Below, one piece after another: positions 7,768 through 15,185 of a stretch of 48,587 nt of DNA. Position numbers and translations under genes: made by a program. The notes under the pieces are model-generated. The model made no database searches. It had not been told where the DNA came from and saw only the letters and a list, made by a program, of their open reading frames with translations. How positions within the stretch are numbered: the first letter of the stretch is position 1; the number at the start of each line of letters is the position of its first letter. This stretch comes from Lachnospira sp. UBA4285. Lineage in GTDB: Bacteria; Bacillota; Clostridia; Lachnospirales; Lachnospiraceae. The DNA lies in the NCBI GenBank assembly GCA_002394965.1, contig DGVL01000094.1, positions 1-48,587 of the forward strand, written 5' to 3'.

Positions 7768-8241
7768 ATGAAAACACGAAAATCCAAACGGAAAATTATT
7801 ATTATTGCTGCAGCATGCATACTTTTCGCTACGCTTTTCATTCTCTTCGTCCGCTTTCAATATTCAATTTCGAAAGGCGGAATATCCAGGTACGTCAAAA
7901 CACATCAGACAGAACTTACTGCCTATATAAATCAACTGGATCGCAACGTAGTTGTTAAAGAGGATAACTGGAACGGAATGCGTGTCACCTGGTCTTTTGA
8001 AGAGCAGAGCAAAATGATCATGTTCGAGGTTTATTATTTCGGATTTCCATCCACCTTCAACGCACGGGGCTTCTATTATTCTCCCGACGATGAGCCACTG
8101 CCCTACTCTGCAGGCAGTCCGGCTGACTATCCGCTTGAAAGCAAGGGCAGTGAATGGGTCTGGAATGAACCGGACGGAGACAACTGGTATAAAACGGAAA
8201 AGATCATGGACTGCTGGTACTATTACCAGATGCACTGGTAA
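7768..8241 (+). CDS. Small membrane-anchored protein, candidate immunity partner
   Basis: This protein of 157 residues starts at ATG 7768, preceded by AGGAG 12 nt upstream; the frame is open further up to 7732, inside the inverted repeat. A Lys/Arg-rich start is followed by one transmembrane helix (about residues 9-28), leaving some 125 residues outside the membrane. The outer domain is rich in Tyr, Trp and acidic residues and ends YYYQMHW. I do not recognise a characterised family. It lies 73 nt after the candidate toxin gene, in the same direction. A single-helix protein facing the exterior would suit protection against an exported toxin, but this is inference from position and topology. 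Its composition is intermediate between the islet and the GC-rich chromosome. Confidence 0.6.
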   Translation: MKTRKSKRKIIIIAAACILFATLFILFVRFQYSISKGGISRYVKTHQTELTAYINQLDRNVVVKEDNWNGMRVTWSFEEQSKMIMFEVYYFGFPSTFNARGFYYSPDDEPLPYSAGSPADYPLESKGSEWVWNEPDGDNWYKTEKIMDCWYYYQMHW

Positions 8242-8277
8242 GGACCCGGAAACTTTCCACTGAAGACTTCTGACTGC

Positions 8278-10059
8278 TTAATACGCCGTTGCATTTCCTG
8301 CCGCATCGATTTTATACACATTGCCATCGGCGGTTCCTACAGCATACAAACCATATTCGGAGGTCTTGTTGTTCTGCGTCTGGGTCACCCGGATCACAAC
8401 GGCCTCCGCATTGTTTACAATCCGCGTTGCCTCCTGTGTGAAGGTGAGAACCGCGCCCTTAGGCGACTGTCCCGAGGCCGTCAGTTCTCCTTTTGCCGTC
8501 ATGTGCTGTTTCAAAAGGGCCAGGCTCTCATCATACGAGAACTTTTTCGGCATACTCACCACATAACTGCGAGTCGTGACACTGCTTTTCACGCCATACC
8601 GGCTCACAGCGACAGCTTTAAATGTAACATTCCCAAGTGGAATCAATACCGGAGAAGTATAACGGGCTGATTCCGATGTGGGATCTGATCCATCCAGAGT
8701 GTAATAAATGCTGGCGCCCTCTTCCGCTGATACAGTAATCCTTCTCCCGTAGGAATATTCACCGGAATCCGGTGTCACTGCCGGTGCCTCCGGTGCCAGA
8801 TAGGTGATGGAATAGTTCAGATCCAGCACTTCACTCACCACGCCGATTCCGTTCATCGCAACTGCTTTTATCTGCGTGTCGCCCTTGCCCAGAGAGATCG
8901 GGTCCGTATAAACCTTGCTGTCCTTATCAGGATCAGATCCGTCCGTAGTATAGTAGATCCAGCAGTCATCCCCTGCCTGCAGAGTCAGCGTAATAGGATT
9001 GTTGTATGTTCCGGACGCATAGTTGGCGACCGGCTTTTCAACTTCATAGGGAACAAGGTAGGCTTCCGCGTCTTTCCCCTTATAGGCGGCGATCATTTCG
9101 TTTAAAGCCGTTCCACTCTTATCATCGCTGTAAATCTTTGCCAGCAGCTCAATCCCGCGGCTGTAATCCTCCTGCTGTCCGAGAAGCTTCGTCAGCGTGT
9201 CGACCGCCTTTTCCTGATCACCTGTCTGATACTGTGTATCCGCCAGCATATAGAGAAGCTCAACATTGCTCTTTCCTTCGGCTGTCGCTGCCGCGTTGGT
9301 CAGATAGGGAAGTGCATCTGTGTAGCTTGCTTCCTCATACAGCTCTTTTCCTTTTCTCAGCTGCATTTCATAGCTTGTTCCGTTCCAGACGGCAAAATAG
9401 ACCGCCGCTGCAAGAATTGCCAGCGCAGCTACAATCAGCGCGACGGCCTTTCCGACGGTGAACTTCTTCTTCGGCTTTTTCGTCTTCTGCCCGGATACCG
9501 CCTGCAGATCAGCCGTCTTCCGCACAGCCGGTGCTTTCATTCCGTCAGTGGAATCACCACTGACGTGTTCACCGCGGGCCTGAGCAGCACCTTTCGCCTT
9601 GAATTCCTCTTCCTGCATCATCTGCCGGATCGAGACTTCCATCTCGCGGTCAAAATCGGCTTCTTTTCCGCTTGTCTGCGCGTCAGCCGTGACAGGTGCG
9701 CTCACTTTTTCCGGCGGACTGACCGGTGGTTCGTCCAGGTCCGGGATTTCAACAGACATATCCCGCACTGCACTTTTTCTGTTTTCTTTTTCTTCTGGTA
9801 TGGTAAAGCTTTTCGTGTTGTCCCTAAACTCTGTCTCGTCCGTCCACGCGGCAAATCCTGTGTTGTCGGCGAGCATCTGGGTGTCCGATCCCTTGTCGAT
9901 CGGAACAAATGAAGCTTCTGTCTTTCCGGCTGCAGCCGCTTTACCATTTGTTTTCGTTTTGTTGTCCGGCGTGTCGGGTGCCTTTCCATTGTCCCGAAAC
10001 ACCGGTATGACGCGTGTGAGATCTCTCGTCACGTCTTCGGGGGTCTTTTCATCCGGCAT
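8278..10059 (-). CDS. Membrane-anchored TPR protein with chitobiase-type (CHB_HEX_C) repeats
   Basis: This protein of 593 residues has a long polar, Lys/Glu/Asp-rich N-terminal cytoplasmic region (1-200), one transmembrane helix (about 203-224), TPR-like repeats (about 230-320, with SYTDALPYLTNA and KAVDTLTKLLGQ), and two chitobiase/beta-hexosaminidase C-terminal-type domains marked by IYYTTDGSDP and IYYTLDGSDP. A final domain resembles conserved tails of such clostridial surface proteins. It probably interacts with the cell envelope; the enzyme activity, if any, is unknown. I chose ATG 10059 because GAGGA stands 7 nt before it, whereas the ATG two codons earlier (10065) sits almost on the ribosome binding site. 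Confidence 0.75.
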   Translation of the reverse strand: MPDEKTPEDVTRDLTRVIPVFRDNGKAPDTPDNKTKTNGKAAAAGKTEASFVPIDKGSDTQMLADNTGFAAWTDETEFRDNTKSFTIPEEKENRKSAVRDMSVEIPDLDEPPVSPPEKVSAPVTADAQTSGKEADFDREMEVSIRQMMQEEEFKAKGAAQARGEHVSGDSTDGMKAPAVRKTADLQAVSGQKTKKPKKKFTVGKAVALIVAALAILAAAVYFAVWNGTSYEMQLRKGKELYEEASYTDALPYLTNAAATAEGKSNVELLYMLADTQYQTGDQEKAVDTLTKLLGQQEDYSRGIELLAKIYSDDKSGTALNEMIAAYKGKDAEAYLVPYEVEKPVANYASGTYNNPITLTLQAGDDCWIYYTTDGSDPDKDSKVYTDPISLGKGDTQIKAVAMNGIGVVSEVLDLNYSITYLAPEAPAVTPDSGEYSYGRRITVSAEEGASIYYTLDGSDPTSESARYTSPVLIPLGNVTFKAVAVSRYGVKSSVTTRSYVVSMPKKFSYDESLALLKQHMTAKGELTASGQSPKGAVLTFTQEATRIVNNAEAVVIRVTQTQNNKTSEYGLYAVGTADGNVYKIDAAGNATAY

Positions 10060-10065
10060 AGTCAT

Positions 10066-10296
10066 TCCTCAAAATCTGAAATTTTCAACAAAGTTATTCT
10101 ATCACTTTTATGTATTTTGCAAAAGAGGGCCGGACAGGACTGCGCACATAGGCCACGCGCCGCTTCGCACTTCGTGCTCCCGCGAATTTCCGTTGCCGTG
10201 CCAAGAGCATGGCGCTGGCCGTTTAGCCACGCGCTTAAAAAAGAGCGGGGAAGCTTTTTACGCCTCTCCGCTCTTTCTGTTTTGATGGAAATTTTT
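10066..10296. other. Intergenic region with inverted repeats
   Basis: No gene is visible. The central part (about 10120-10235) is GC-rich with small imperfect dyads, such as GCACTTCGTGC and a TTCGC...GCGAA pair, that may be a local palindromic repeat; no second copy was seen in the window. Confidence 0.5.
10240..10276 (-). terminator. Terminator after kdgK
   Basis: AAAGAGCGG pairs with CCGCTCTTT around a long loop. On the minus strand the stem runs into TTTTTT (plus positions 10237-10242), fitting termination of the hexuronate operon. Confidence 0.7.
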
Positions 10297-11328
10297 TTAT
10301 CTCTGAACGCGGCCGCTTGCGTCTCCGCCCGCCAGAGTTTCAACTTCCTTGCGGGATACCTGGTTGAAGTCTCCCGGAATCGTGTGCTTCAGAGCTGATG
10401 CCGCAACGCCGAACTCCAGAGCGTCCTTGAAGTTCTTGCCGTCAAGGAAGCCGCAGATTGTGCCGGCAGCAAAGCTGTCACCGCCGCCTACGCGGTCAAC
10501 AATCGGATGAATTTCGTACTGCTTGGAATGATAGAATTCCTTTGTGGCAGCGTCATAGATGCATGCAGACCAGCCATTGTCAGATGCGCTGTGGCTCACA
10601 CGGAGGGAGCTGATGCAGTACTTGAAGCCGAACTTGTCGACCATCTGCTCGAATATGCTCTTATAGCCGGCCAGATTCAGCTCGCCTTTCGTGACATCGG
10701 TGTTCTCCGGCTTGAAGCCGAGAACGAGCTGAGCATCTTCCTCATTGCCGATGCACACGTCAACATACTGCATGAAGTTCGTCATGACCTTCTGAGCTTT
10801 CTCGGAAGTCCAGAGCTTCTTGCGGAAGTTAAGGTCACAGGAAACCGTAACACCATGAGCCTTGGCAGCCTTCAGAGCAGCCTCTGTCAGCGCAATGGCG
10901 CTGTCCGAAACAGCCGGTGTGATACCGGTGAAGTGGAACCAGGAAGCGCCGTCAAAAATCTTGTCCCAGTCAAACTCATCCGGTGTTGCCGTTGCAATAG
11001 AGGAATGTGCGCGGTCATATACAACCTTGGACGGACGCATGGAGCATCCGGATTCAAGATAGTAGATACCGAGTCTCTCACCGCTTCTTGCGATGTAGTC
11101 TGTCTTCACGCCATACTTCTTCAGAGCAGCGACAGCGCAGTCACCGATCTCATTGGCCGGAACAGCTGTCACAAAGTGCGTGTCGTGGCCGAAGTTGGAG
11201 AGAGAAACCGCAACATTGGCCTCGCCCCCGCCGTAATGAACGTCAAACTCATCAGCCTGAATGAATCTCTCAAAATTCGGTGTAGAGAGGCGGAGCATAA
11301 TCTCGCCCATGGTAACTACTTTTGCCAT
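10297..11328 (-). CDS. kdgK: 2-keto-3-deoxygluconate kinase (PfkB family)
   Basis: This 343-residue PfkB-family kinase begins MAKVVTMGEIMLRLSTP and has GGGEANVAVSLSNFG, the N-terminal signature of KdgK-type kinases. The C-terminal anion-hole/catalytic motif is seen as DRVGGGDSFAAGTICG, with the Asp base in GGGDS. It phosphorylates 2-keto-3-deoxygluconate to KDPG. ATG 11328 has AAGGAG 6 nt upstream, so the additional 23 codons upstream are not used. It is the third gene of uxaA-kdgA-kdgK, which takes altronate to pyruvate and glyceraldehyde 3-phosphate. Some relatives are 5-keto-2-deoxygluconate kinases or fructokinases; the operon makes KdgK the best call. Confidence 0.9.
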   Translation of the reverse strand: MAKVVTMGEIMLRLSTPNFERFIQADEFDVHYGGGEANVAVSLSNFGHDTHFVTAVPANEIGDCAVAALKKYGVKTDYIARSGERLGIYYLESGCSMRPSKVVYDRAHSSIATATPDEFDWDKIFDGASWFHFTGITPAVSDSAIALTEAALKAAKAHGVTVSCDLNFRKKLWTSEKAQKVMTNFMQYVDVCIGNEEDAQLVLGFKPENTDVTKGELNLAGYKSIFEQMVDKFGFKYCISSLRVSHSASDNGWSACIYDAATKEFYHSKQYEIHPIVDRVGGGDSFAAGTICGFLDGKNFKDALEFGVAASALKHTIPGDFNQVSRKEVETLAGGDASGRVQR

Positions 11329-11415
11329 TGTGATCTCCTTTTCTTTTTCCTTAAATAACCGGAAGACAGCACATGTCTGCCTTCCGGAACCGGACAACGT
11401 ATAACAGCTCAGAAA

Positions 11416-12372
11416 TTACTTCTGTACAAGATGGATGGCGAAGCCGCCGAACTCACCCTTGAGATAGATCGCCTTGAGCTTGCCGTCCTTGATATTGGCG
11501 GAATCCTGATCGAACTCAAAGCCCCTCTTCTGCAGATGATATACCGCTCTGTCGATGTAGTTCGTGGCAATGGCGACATGTCCGCAGGTTCCTCTGCCCG
11601 GCTTCTTCATGAGTTCAAAGCCAGTGCCGGCGAATACGGAGCTGTTTCCGACCTTCTTCTCGAATGAGAACGCCTTCTGGAGCTGATCGGCAAGACCGAT
11701 TGCATCCTCTTCACTCGTCATGTTAATGCCGACATGGCGGACTTCAAATCCGAGCATGGTGTCAACGGCGCCTCTGGTGATCTCCTCGATCTTGTCGAAC
11801 TGGCCGGCATTGATCAGATCCTTCTTGACCATCCAGGAGCCGCCTGCACAGAATACCTTGCTGAATCCGAGGTAATCGTTGACATTCTGGGTGTTCACAC
11901 CGCCGGTCGGCATAACCTTGATATTGGTGTAAGGACCTGTCAGAGCCTTGATGTAGGCAACGCCGCCCGCCTGCTCGGCCGGGAAGAACTTGATGTATTC
12001 AAGGCCCAGATCGATGGCAATCGCGACATCCGATGCGTTCGCGGTTCCCGGAACGACCGGATACCCTTTTTCAACGCAGTGCTTAACGACGGTCGGATCA
12101 AGGCCCGGGCTCACGATGCACTTCGCGCCCGCCGCCCATGCGCGGTCAGCCTGCTCCGTCGTGAGAACGGTGCCGGCGCAGATAACCATCTCCGGGAATT
12201 TCTTCGAGATGATCTTGATCGCTTCCTCAGCAGCTGCGGTGCGGAACGTAATCTCAGCAGCCGGCAGTCCGCCCCTGATCAGAGCCTCGGCGAGCGGCTC
12301 AGCGTCCTTGGGATCATCCAGCGCAACGACCGGAATGATACCAATTTTACTCATCTCTTCGATAACGTTCAT
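11416..12372 (-). CDS. kdgA: KDPG/KHG aldolase fused to a VOC (glyoxalase-like) domain
   Basis: This 318-residue protein has a class I KDPG aldolase in residues 1-205: catalytic Glu40 in PAAEITFRT, ICAGTVLT, and the Schiff-base Lys128 in YIKFFPAE, plus PTGGVN for phosphate binding. Free-standing KDPG aldolases end near 210 residues. The remaining 113 residues form a vicinal-oxygen-chelate-like domain (VRHVGINM at 211-218, GHVAIATNYIDRAVYHLQKR at 264-283, GGFAIHL near the end). The aldolase splits KDPG to pyruvate and glyceraldehyde 3-phosphate, or 4-hydroxy-2-oxoglutarate to pyruvate and glyoxylate. The start has AAGGAG 9 nt upstream. The role of the VOC part is unknown. Confidence 0.9.
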   Translation of the reverse strand: MNVIEEMSKIGIIPVVALDDPKDAEPLAEALIRGGLPAAEITFRTAAAEEAIKIISKKFPEMVICAGTVLTTEQADRAWAAGAKCIVSPGLDPTVVKHCVEKGYPVVPGTANASDVAIAIDLGLEYIKFFPAEQAGGVAYIKALTGPYTNIKVMPTGGVNTQNVNDYLGFSKVFCAGGSWMVKKDLINAGQFDKIEEITRGAVDTMLGFEVRHVGINMTSEEDAIGLADQLQKAFSFEKKVGNSSVFAGTGFELMKKPGRGTCGHVAIATNYIDRAVYHLQKRGFEFDQDSANIKDGKLKAIYLKGEFGGFAIHLVQK

Positions 12373-12452
12373 AAGTATATCTCCTTTTCACTTGATACTC
12401 TGATTATAAGTTGCCGTCTCTTTGAAGTCAATAAACCGATTCGGCGCCAATC

Positions 12453-13940
12453 TTACATTGTAACGCCCTGCTTGAAAATTGCAAAGTCGTGGAAACCCTC
12501 TTCCTCCGCCTTCACCTTTTCGCCGGACGCCACAGCGATCACCTTGTCATACAGTCTGCGCGCCATCTCCGGCAGCGGAACATCATCGGTGACGATGGCT
12601 CCGGCGTTGAAGTCGATCCAGTCCTTCTTCTTCTCCGAGAGTCTGGTGTTGGAGGCAATCTTCACTGTCGGAACCGGACTGGCAAATGGTGTCCCGCGCC
12701 CCGTCGTAAAGAGAACGATCTGTGCGCCGGCAGCTGCCAGAGCCGTCGAGGCAACCAGGTCATTGCCCGGCGCGGACAGCAGGTTCAGTCCGTGATTCTT
12801 CACGCACTGTCCATACTTCAGCACGCCGCGGACGAGAGAAGATCCGGATTTCTGCGTGCAGCCGAGCGACTTGTCCTCCAGCGTCGAGATTCCTCCGTCC
12901 TTGTTGCCCGGCGACGGGTTCTCATAAATCTCCTGACCGTTGCGGATAAAGTATTCCTTGAAGTTGTTGATCAGATCCACCGTCTCATGAAAGAGCGTCT
13001 CATCCGCGCAGCGGTTCATGAGCAGCGTCTCGGCGCCGAACATCTCCGGCACCTCCGTCAGGATTGTCGTCCCGCCCCGCGCAACCAGGAGATCTGAGAA
13101 TCCTCCTACCGTTGGATTTGCCGTGATGCCGGACAGGCCGTCAGAGCCGCCGCACTTGAGCCCGATGACCAGTTTCTCCGTGGAGACCTTCTCCCTCTTG
13201 AATGTGGATGCATACGCCATCAGCTCATCGAGGATTTTTACGCCCTCTTCCTGCTCGTCCTCCACATCCTGACACTGCAGGAACCGGACGCGCTGCGGGT
13301 CATATTCGCCGATATAATCCCTGAGCACAGAAATCCGGCTGTTCTCACAGCCCAGCCCCAGAACCAGCACACCGCCGGCATTCGGGTGGCGGATGAGGTC
13401 AGCCAGAATGTGCCGGGTGTTCTCCTGATCCTCCGTCATCTGCGAGCACCCGTAGGGGTGTGTGAACGCCACGACTTCGTCCACCCCTTCCGGCTTTCTC
13501 TTTCTTGCAGCAGCCTCAAGACTGCGGGCGATGGAATTGACGCAGCCGACCGTGCAGATGATCCACACTTCGTTGCGCACGCCGGCGCTGCCGTCTTTGC
13601 GCACATAACCGCTGAAGTAACCCGGCTTTTCCCTTGCGACGTCCTTTCCGACCGGATTGTACGTGTACGAATTCAGATCGCCCAGGGCTGTCTTCACATT
13701 GTGCGTGTGCACCCAGGCTCCGGCCGGAATGTCCTGCCTGGCGCAGCCGATCCGGAATCCGTATTTGATCACGTCCTCGCCCTTGTTTATCGCCCGGAGA
13801 GCAAATTTATGGCCCTGCGGAATGTCCTCTGTCAGCTTCACGCTGCTCCCGTCCTCAAAAGCGGGCTCTTCGCCAGCTTTCAGCTGTGTCAGGGCGACCG
13901 CAACATTATCCGCCCCGTTGATTCGAATATATCTCTTCAT
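12453..13940 (-). CDS. uxaA: Altronate dehydratase
   Basis: This 495-residue enzyme of the UxaA/GarD family dehydrates D-altronate to 2-keto-3-deoxygluconate. An N-terminal SAF-like domain (GHKFALRAINKGEDVIKYG, and AGAWVHTHNV with the metal-binding His residues) is followed by a linker and the large catalytic domain (GLGCENS, GLKCGGSDGLSGITANP, and a C-terminal FTTGRGTPFASPVPT). I start it at ATG 13940, behind AGGGGAAG; the frame stays open for 24 more codons but crosses the proposed promoter and operator. It is the first gene of the minus-strand hexuronate operon. Galactarate dehydratase is the main alternative; the presence of uxaC and kdgK argues for altronate. Confidence 0.92.
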   Translation of the reverse strand: MKRYIRINGADNVAVALTQLKAGEEPAFEDGSSVKLTEDIPQGHKFALRAINKGEDVIKYGFRIGCARQDIPAGAWVHTHNVKTALGDLNSYTYNPVGKDVAREKPGYFSGYVRKDGSAGVRNEVWIICTVGCVNSIARSLEAAARKRKPEGVDEVVAFTHPYGCSQMTEDQENTRHILADLIRHPNAGGVLVLGLGCENSRISVLRDYIGEYDPQRVRFLQCQDVEDEQEEGVKILDELMAYASTFKREKVSTEKLVIGLKCGGSDGLSGITANPTVGGFSDLLVARGGTTILTEVPEMFGAETLLMNRCADETLFHETVDLINNFKEYFIRNGQEIYENPSPGNKDGGISTLEDKSLGCTQKSGSSLVRGVLKYGQCVKNHGLNLLSAPGNDLVASTALAAAGAQIVLFTTGRGTPFASPVPTVKIASNTRLSEKKKDWIDFNAGAIVTDDVPLPEMARRLYDKVIAVASGEKVKAEEEGFHDFAIFKQGVTM

Positions 13941-13960
13941 GCCACTTCCCCTGCGCGCTC

Positions 13961-13974
13961 TGTAAGCGCTTTCA
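13961..13974. promoter_or_regulatory. Operator / cre site at the uxaA transcription start
   Basis: TGTAAGCGCTTTCA fits the cre consensus TGWAANCGNTNWCA at all 14 positions and is also a typical LacI-family operator. It lies immediately downstream of the uxaA -10 box, where a bound repressor would block initiation. Confidence 0.7.
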
Positions 13975-13983
13975 TTTGTTTCT

Positions 13984-14012
13984 AATCTATACCAGCCGCG
14001 GCGGGTTGTCAA
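13984..14012 (-). promoter_or_regulatory. uxaA promoter
   Basis: The minus strand has a consensus -35 TTGACA (14012-14007), 17 nt spacer, and -10 TAGATT (13989-13984). Transcription would start near 13977, at the edge of the operator. Confidence 0.65.
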
Positions 14013-14024
14013 TATAAATCATGC

Positions 14025-14053
14025 TTGTTTTACCTGCTGCCCGATAGTATAAT
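14025..14053 (+). promoter_or_regulatory. Promoter of the LacI-family regulator and uxaC
   Basis: TTGTTT (14025-14030), a 17-nt spacer and consensus TATAAT (14048-14053) lie back to back with the uxaA promoter. The predicted start site is near 14060. Confidence 0.75.
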
Positions 14054-14061
14054 GGCGATAG

Positions 14062-14075
14062 TGTAAGTGCTTACA
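14062..14075. promoter_or_regulatory. Operator at the regulator transcription start
   Basis: TGTAAGTGCTTACA has perfect half-sites TGTAAG/CTTACA. It sits at the predicted start of the regulator transcript, which points to autoregulation; it also matches cre at 13 of 14 positions. Confidence 0.7.
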
Positions 14076-14118
14076 TGTTCAAGTGAGCGTGACCCGGAAA
14101 GGCTGGCTATCAGCGGGA

Positions 14119-15126
14119 ATGAATATATATGATGTTTCACAGAAGGCGGGTGTCTCCATCGCAACCGTCTCAAGAGTCATAAACGGTAACCGCAGCGTGG
14201 CCGACAGCACGCGCAGACGGGTGGAGGCCGCCATCAAGGAACTTGGCTACGAGCCGAACGTCTTCGCCCGCGGCCTGGGTCTCAACACCATGCAGACGAT
14301 CGGAATTCTCTGCAATGATTCTTCCGATATTTACATAGCCAATGCGGTCTATTATCTCCAGCATTTTCTGTCGGAGCATCACTATGACTCGATTCTGTGC
14401 TGCACCGGCAACAACCCGGACGATTTCCGGAAATACACGAAGATGATCCTCAGCAAAAGAGTCGACGCGGTCATCTACACCGGTTCTCAGTTCATCCTCA
14501 ACCACCCGGAGGACCACGACAACAACTATATTGTGGATGCTTCTAAGGAAGTCCCGATCTTCCTGCTGAACGGAATGCTTGAGGGCGAAAACATCTACTG
14601 TGTCGTCAATGACGATCATCTCGCGGTTCACGACGCGGCCATGAAACTCATCCGGCATGGAAGGCGCCACATCGTGTACCTGTACTCTGGAACGACACTC
14701 AGCAGCCAGAACAAGCTGTCAGGATTCACGGACGCACTGAACGAGGCGGGGATTCCAAACCGGATCGCCTATACGCATCTGGGCCCGAAAGATATCTACG
14801 CGGCGAAGTCGTATCTGGAGTCTCTGTACGATCAGAACCTGCCGATGGACGCCGTCATGGCAAGCGAAGACACGCTGGCCGTCGGCGCCGTGAAATTCGC
14901 AGAGGAACACGGCATCCGGATCCCGGAAGATCTCGAGATCATCGGGTACAACAACTCCATCCTTGCAGAATGCACAGAGCCGGAACTCACTTCCATCGAC
15001 AATCATGTTGAGAAAGTCTGCCGCACACTTACAGACAACTGCCTGAAGGTCCTCGCCGGCGAAGATGCGCCGCACAAAGTCATCCGCACAGCGGATCTGA
15101 TCAGCCGCGAAACAACCGTAAACTAA
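14119..15126 (+). CDS. LacI-family transcriptional regulator of hexuronate genes
   Basis: This 335-residue repressor has the LacI helix-turn-helix at its N-terminus (IYDVSQKAGVSIATVSRVIN), the hinge sequence VEAAIKELGYEPNVFARGL and a periplasmic-binding-like sugar domain ending LTSIDNHVEKVC. I start it at ATG 14119, the normal position just before the HTH, although the ribosome binding site is weak; the frame is open to a GTG at 14083. It is divergent from uxaA and is followed 59 nt later by uxaC. Operator-like palindromes at both promoters suggest that it controls both arms and itself. The inducer is probably a hexuronate or 2-keto-3-deoxygluconate, but the sequence does not show which. Confidence 0.88.
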   Translation: MNIYDVSQKAGVSIATVSRVINGNRSVADSTRRRVEAAIKELGYEPNVFARGLGLNTMQTIGILCNDSSDIYIANAVYYLQHFLSEHHYDSILCCTGNNPDDFRKYTKMILSKRVDAVIYTGSQFILNHPEDHDNNYIVDASKEVPIFLLNGMLEGENIYCVVNDDHLAVHDAAMKLIRHGRRHIVYLYSGTTLSSQNKLSGFTDALNEAGIPNRIAYTHLGPKDIYAAKSYLESLYDQNLPMDAVMASEDTLAVGAVKFAEEHGIRIPEDLEIIGYNNSILAECTEPELTSIDNHVEKVCRTLTDNCLKVLAGEDAPHKVIRTADLISRETTVN

Positions 15127-15185
15127 ACAGACTCCCTGTCCGGAGCCTGTATTAGGATTCATACTCTATGGAGGTATTACGAATT

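Noticed and set aside
14083..14118. Earlier GTG start for the LacI-family regulator
   Set aside because: LacI-type proteins begin directly before the helix-turn-helix; the extra 12 residues would be atypical and the GTG is only 8 nt from the operator.
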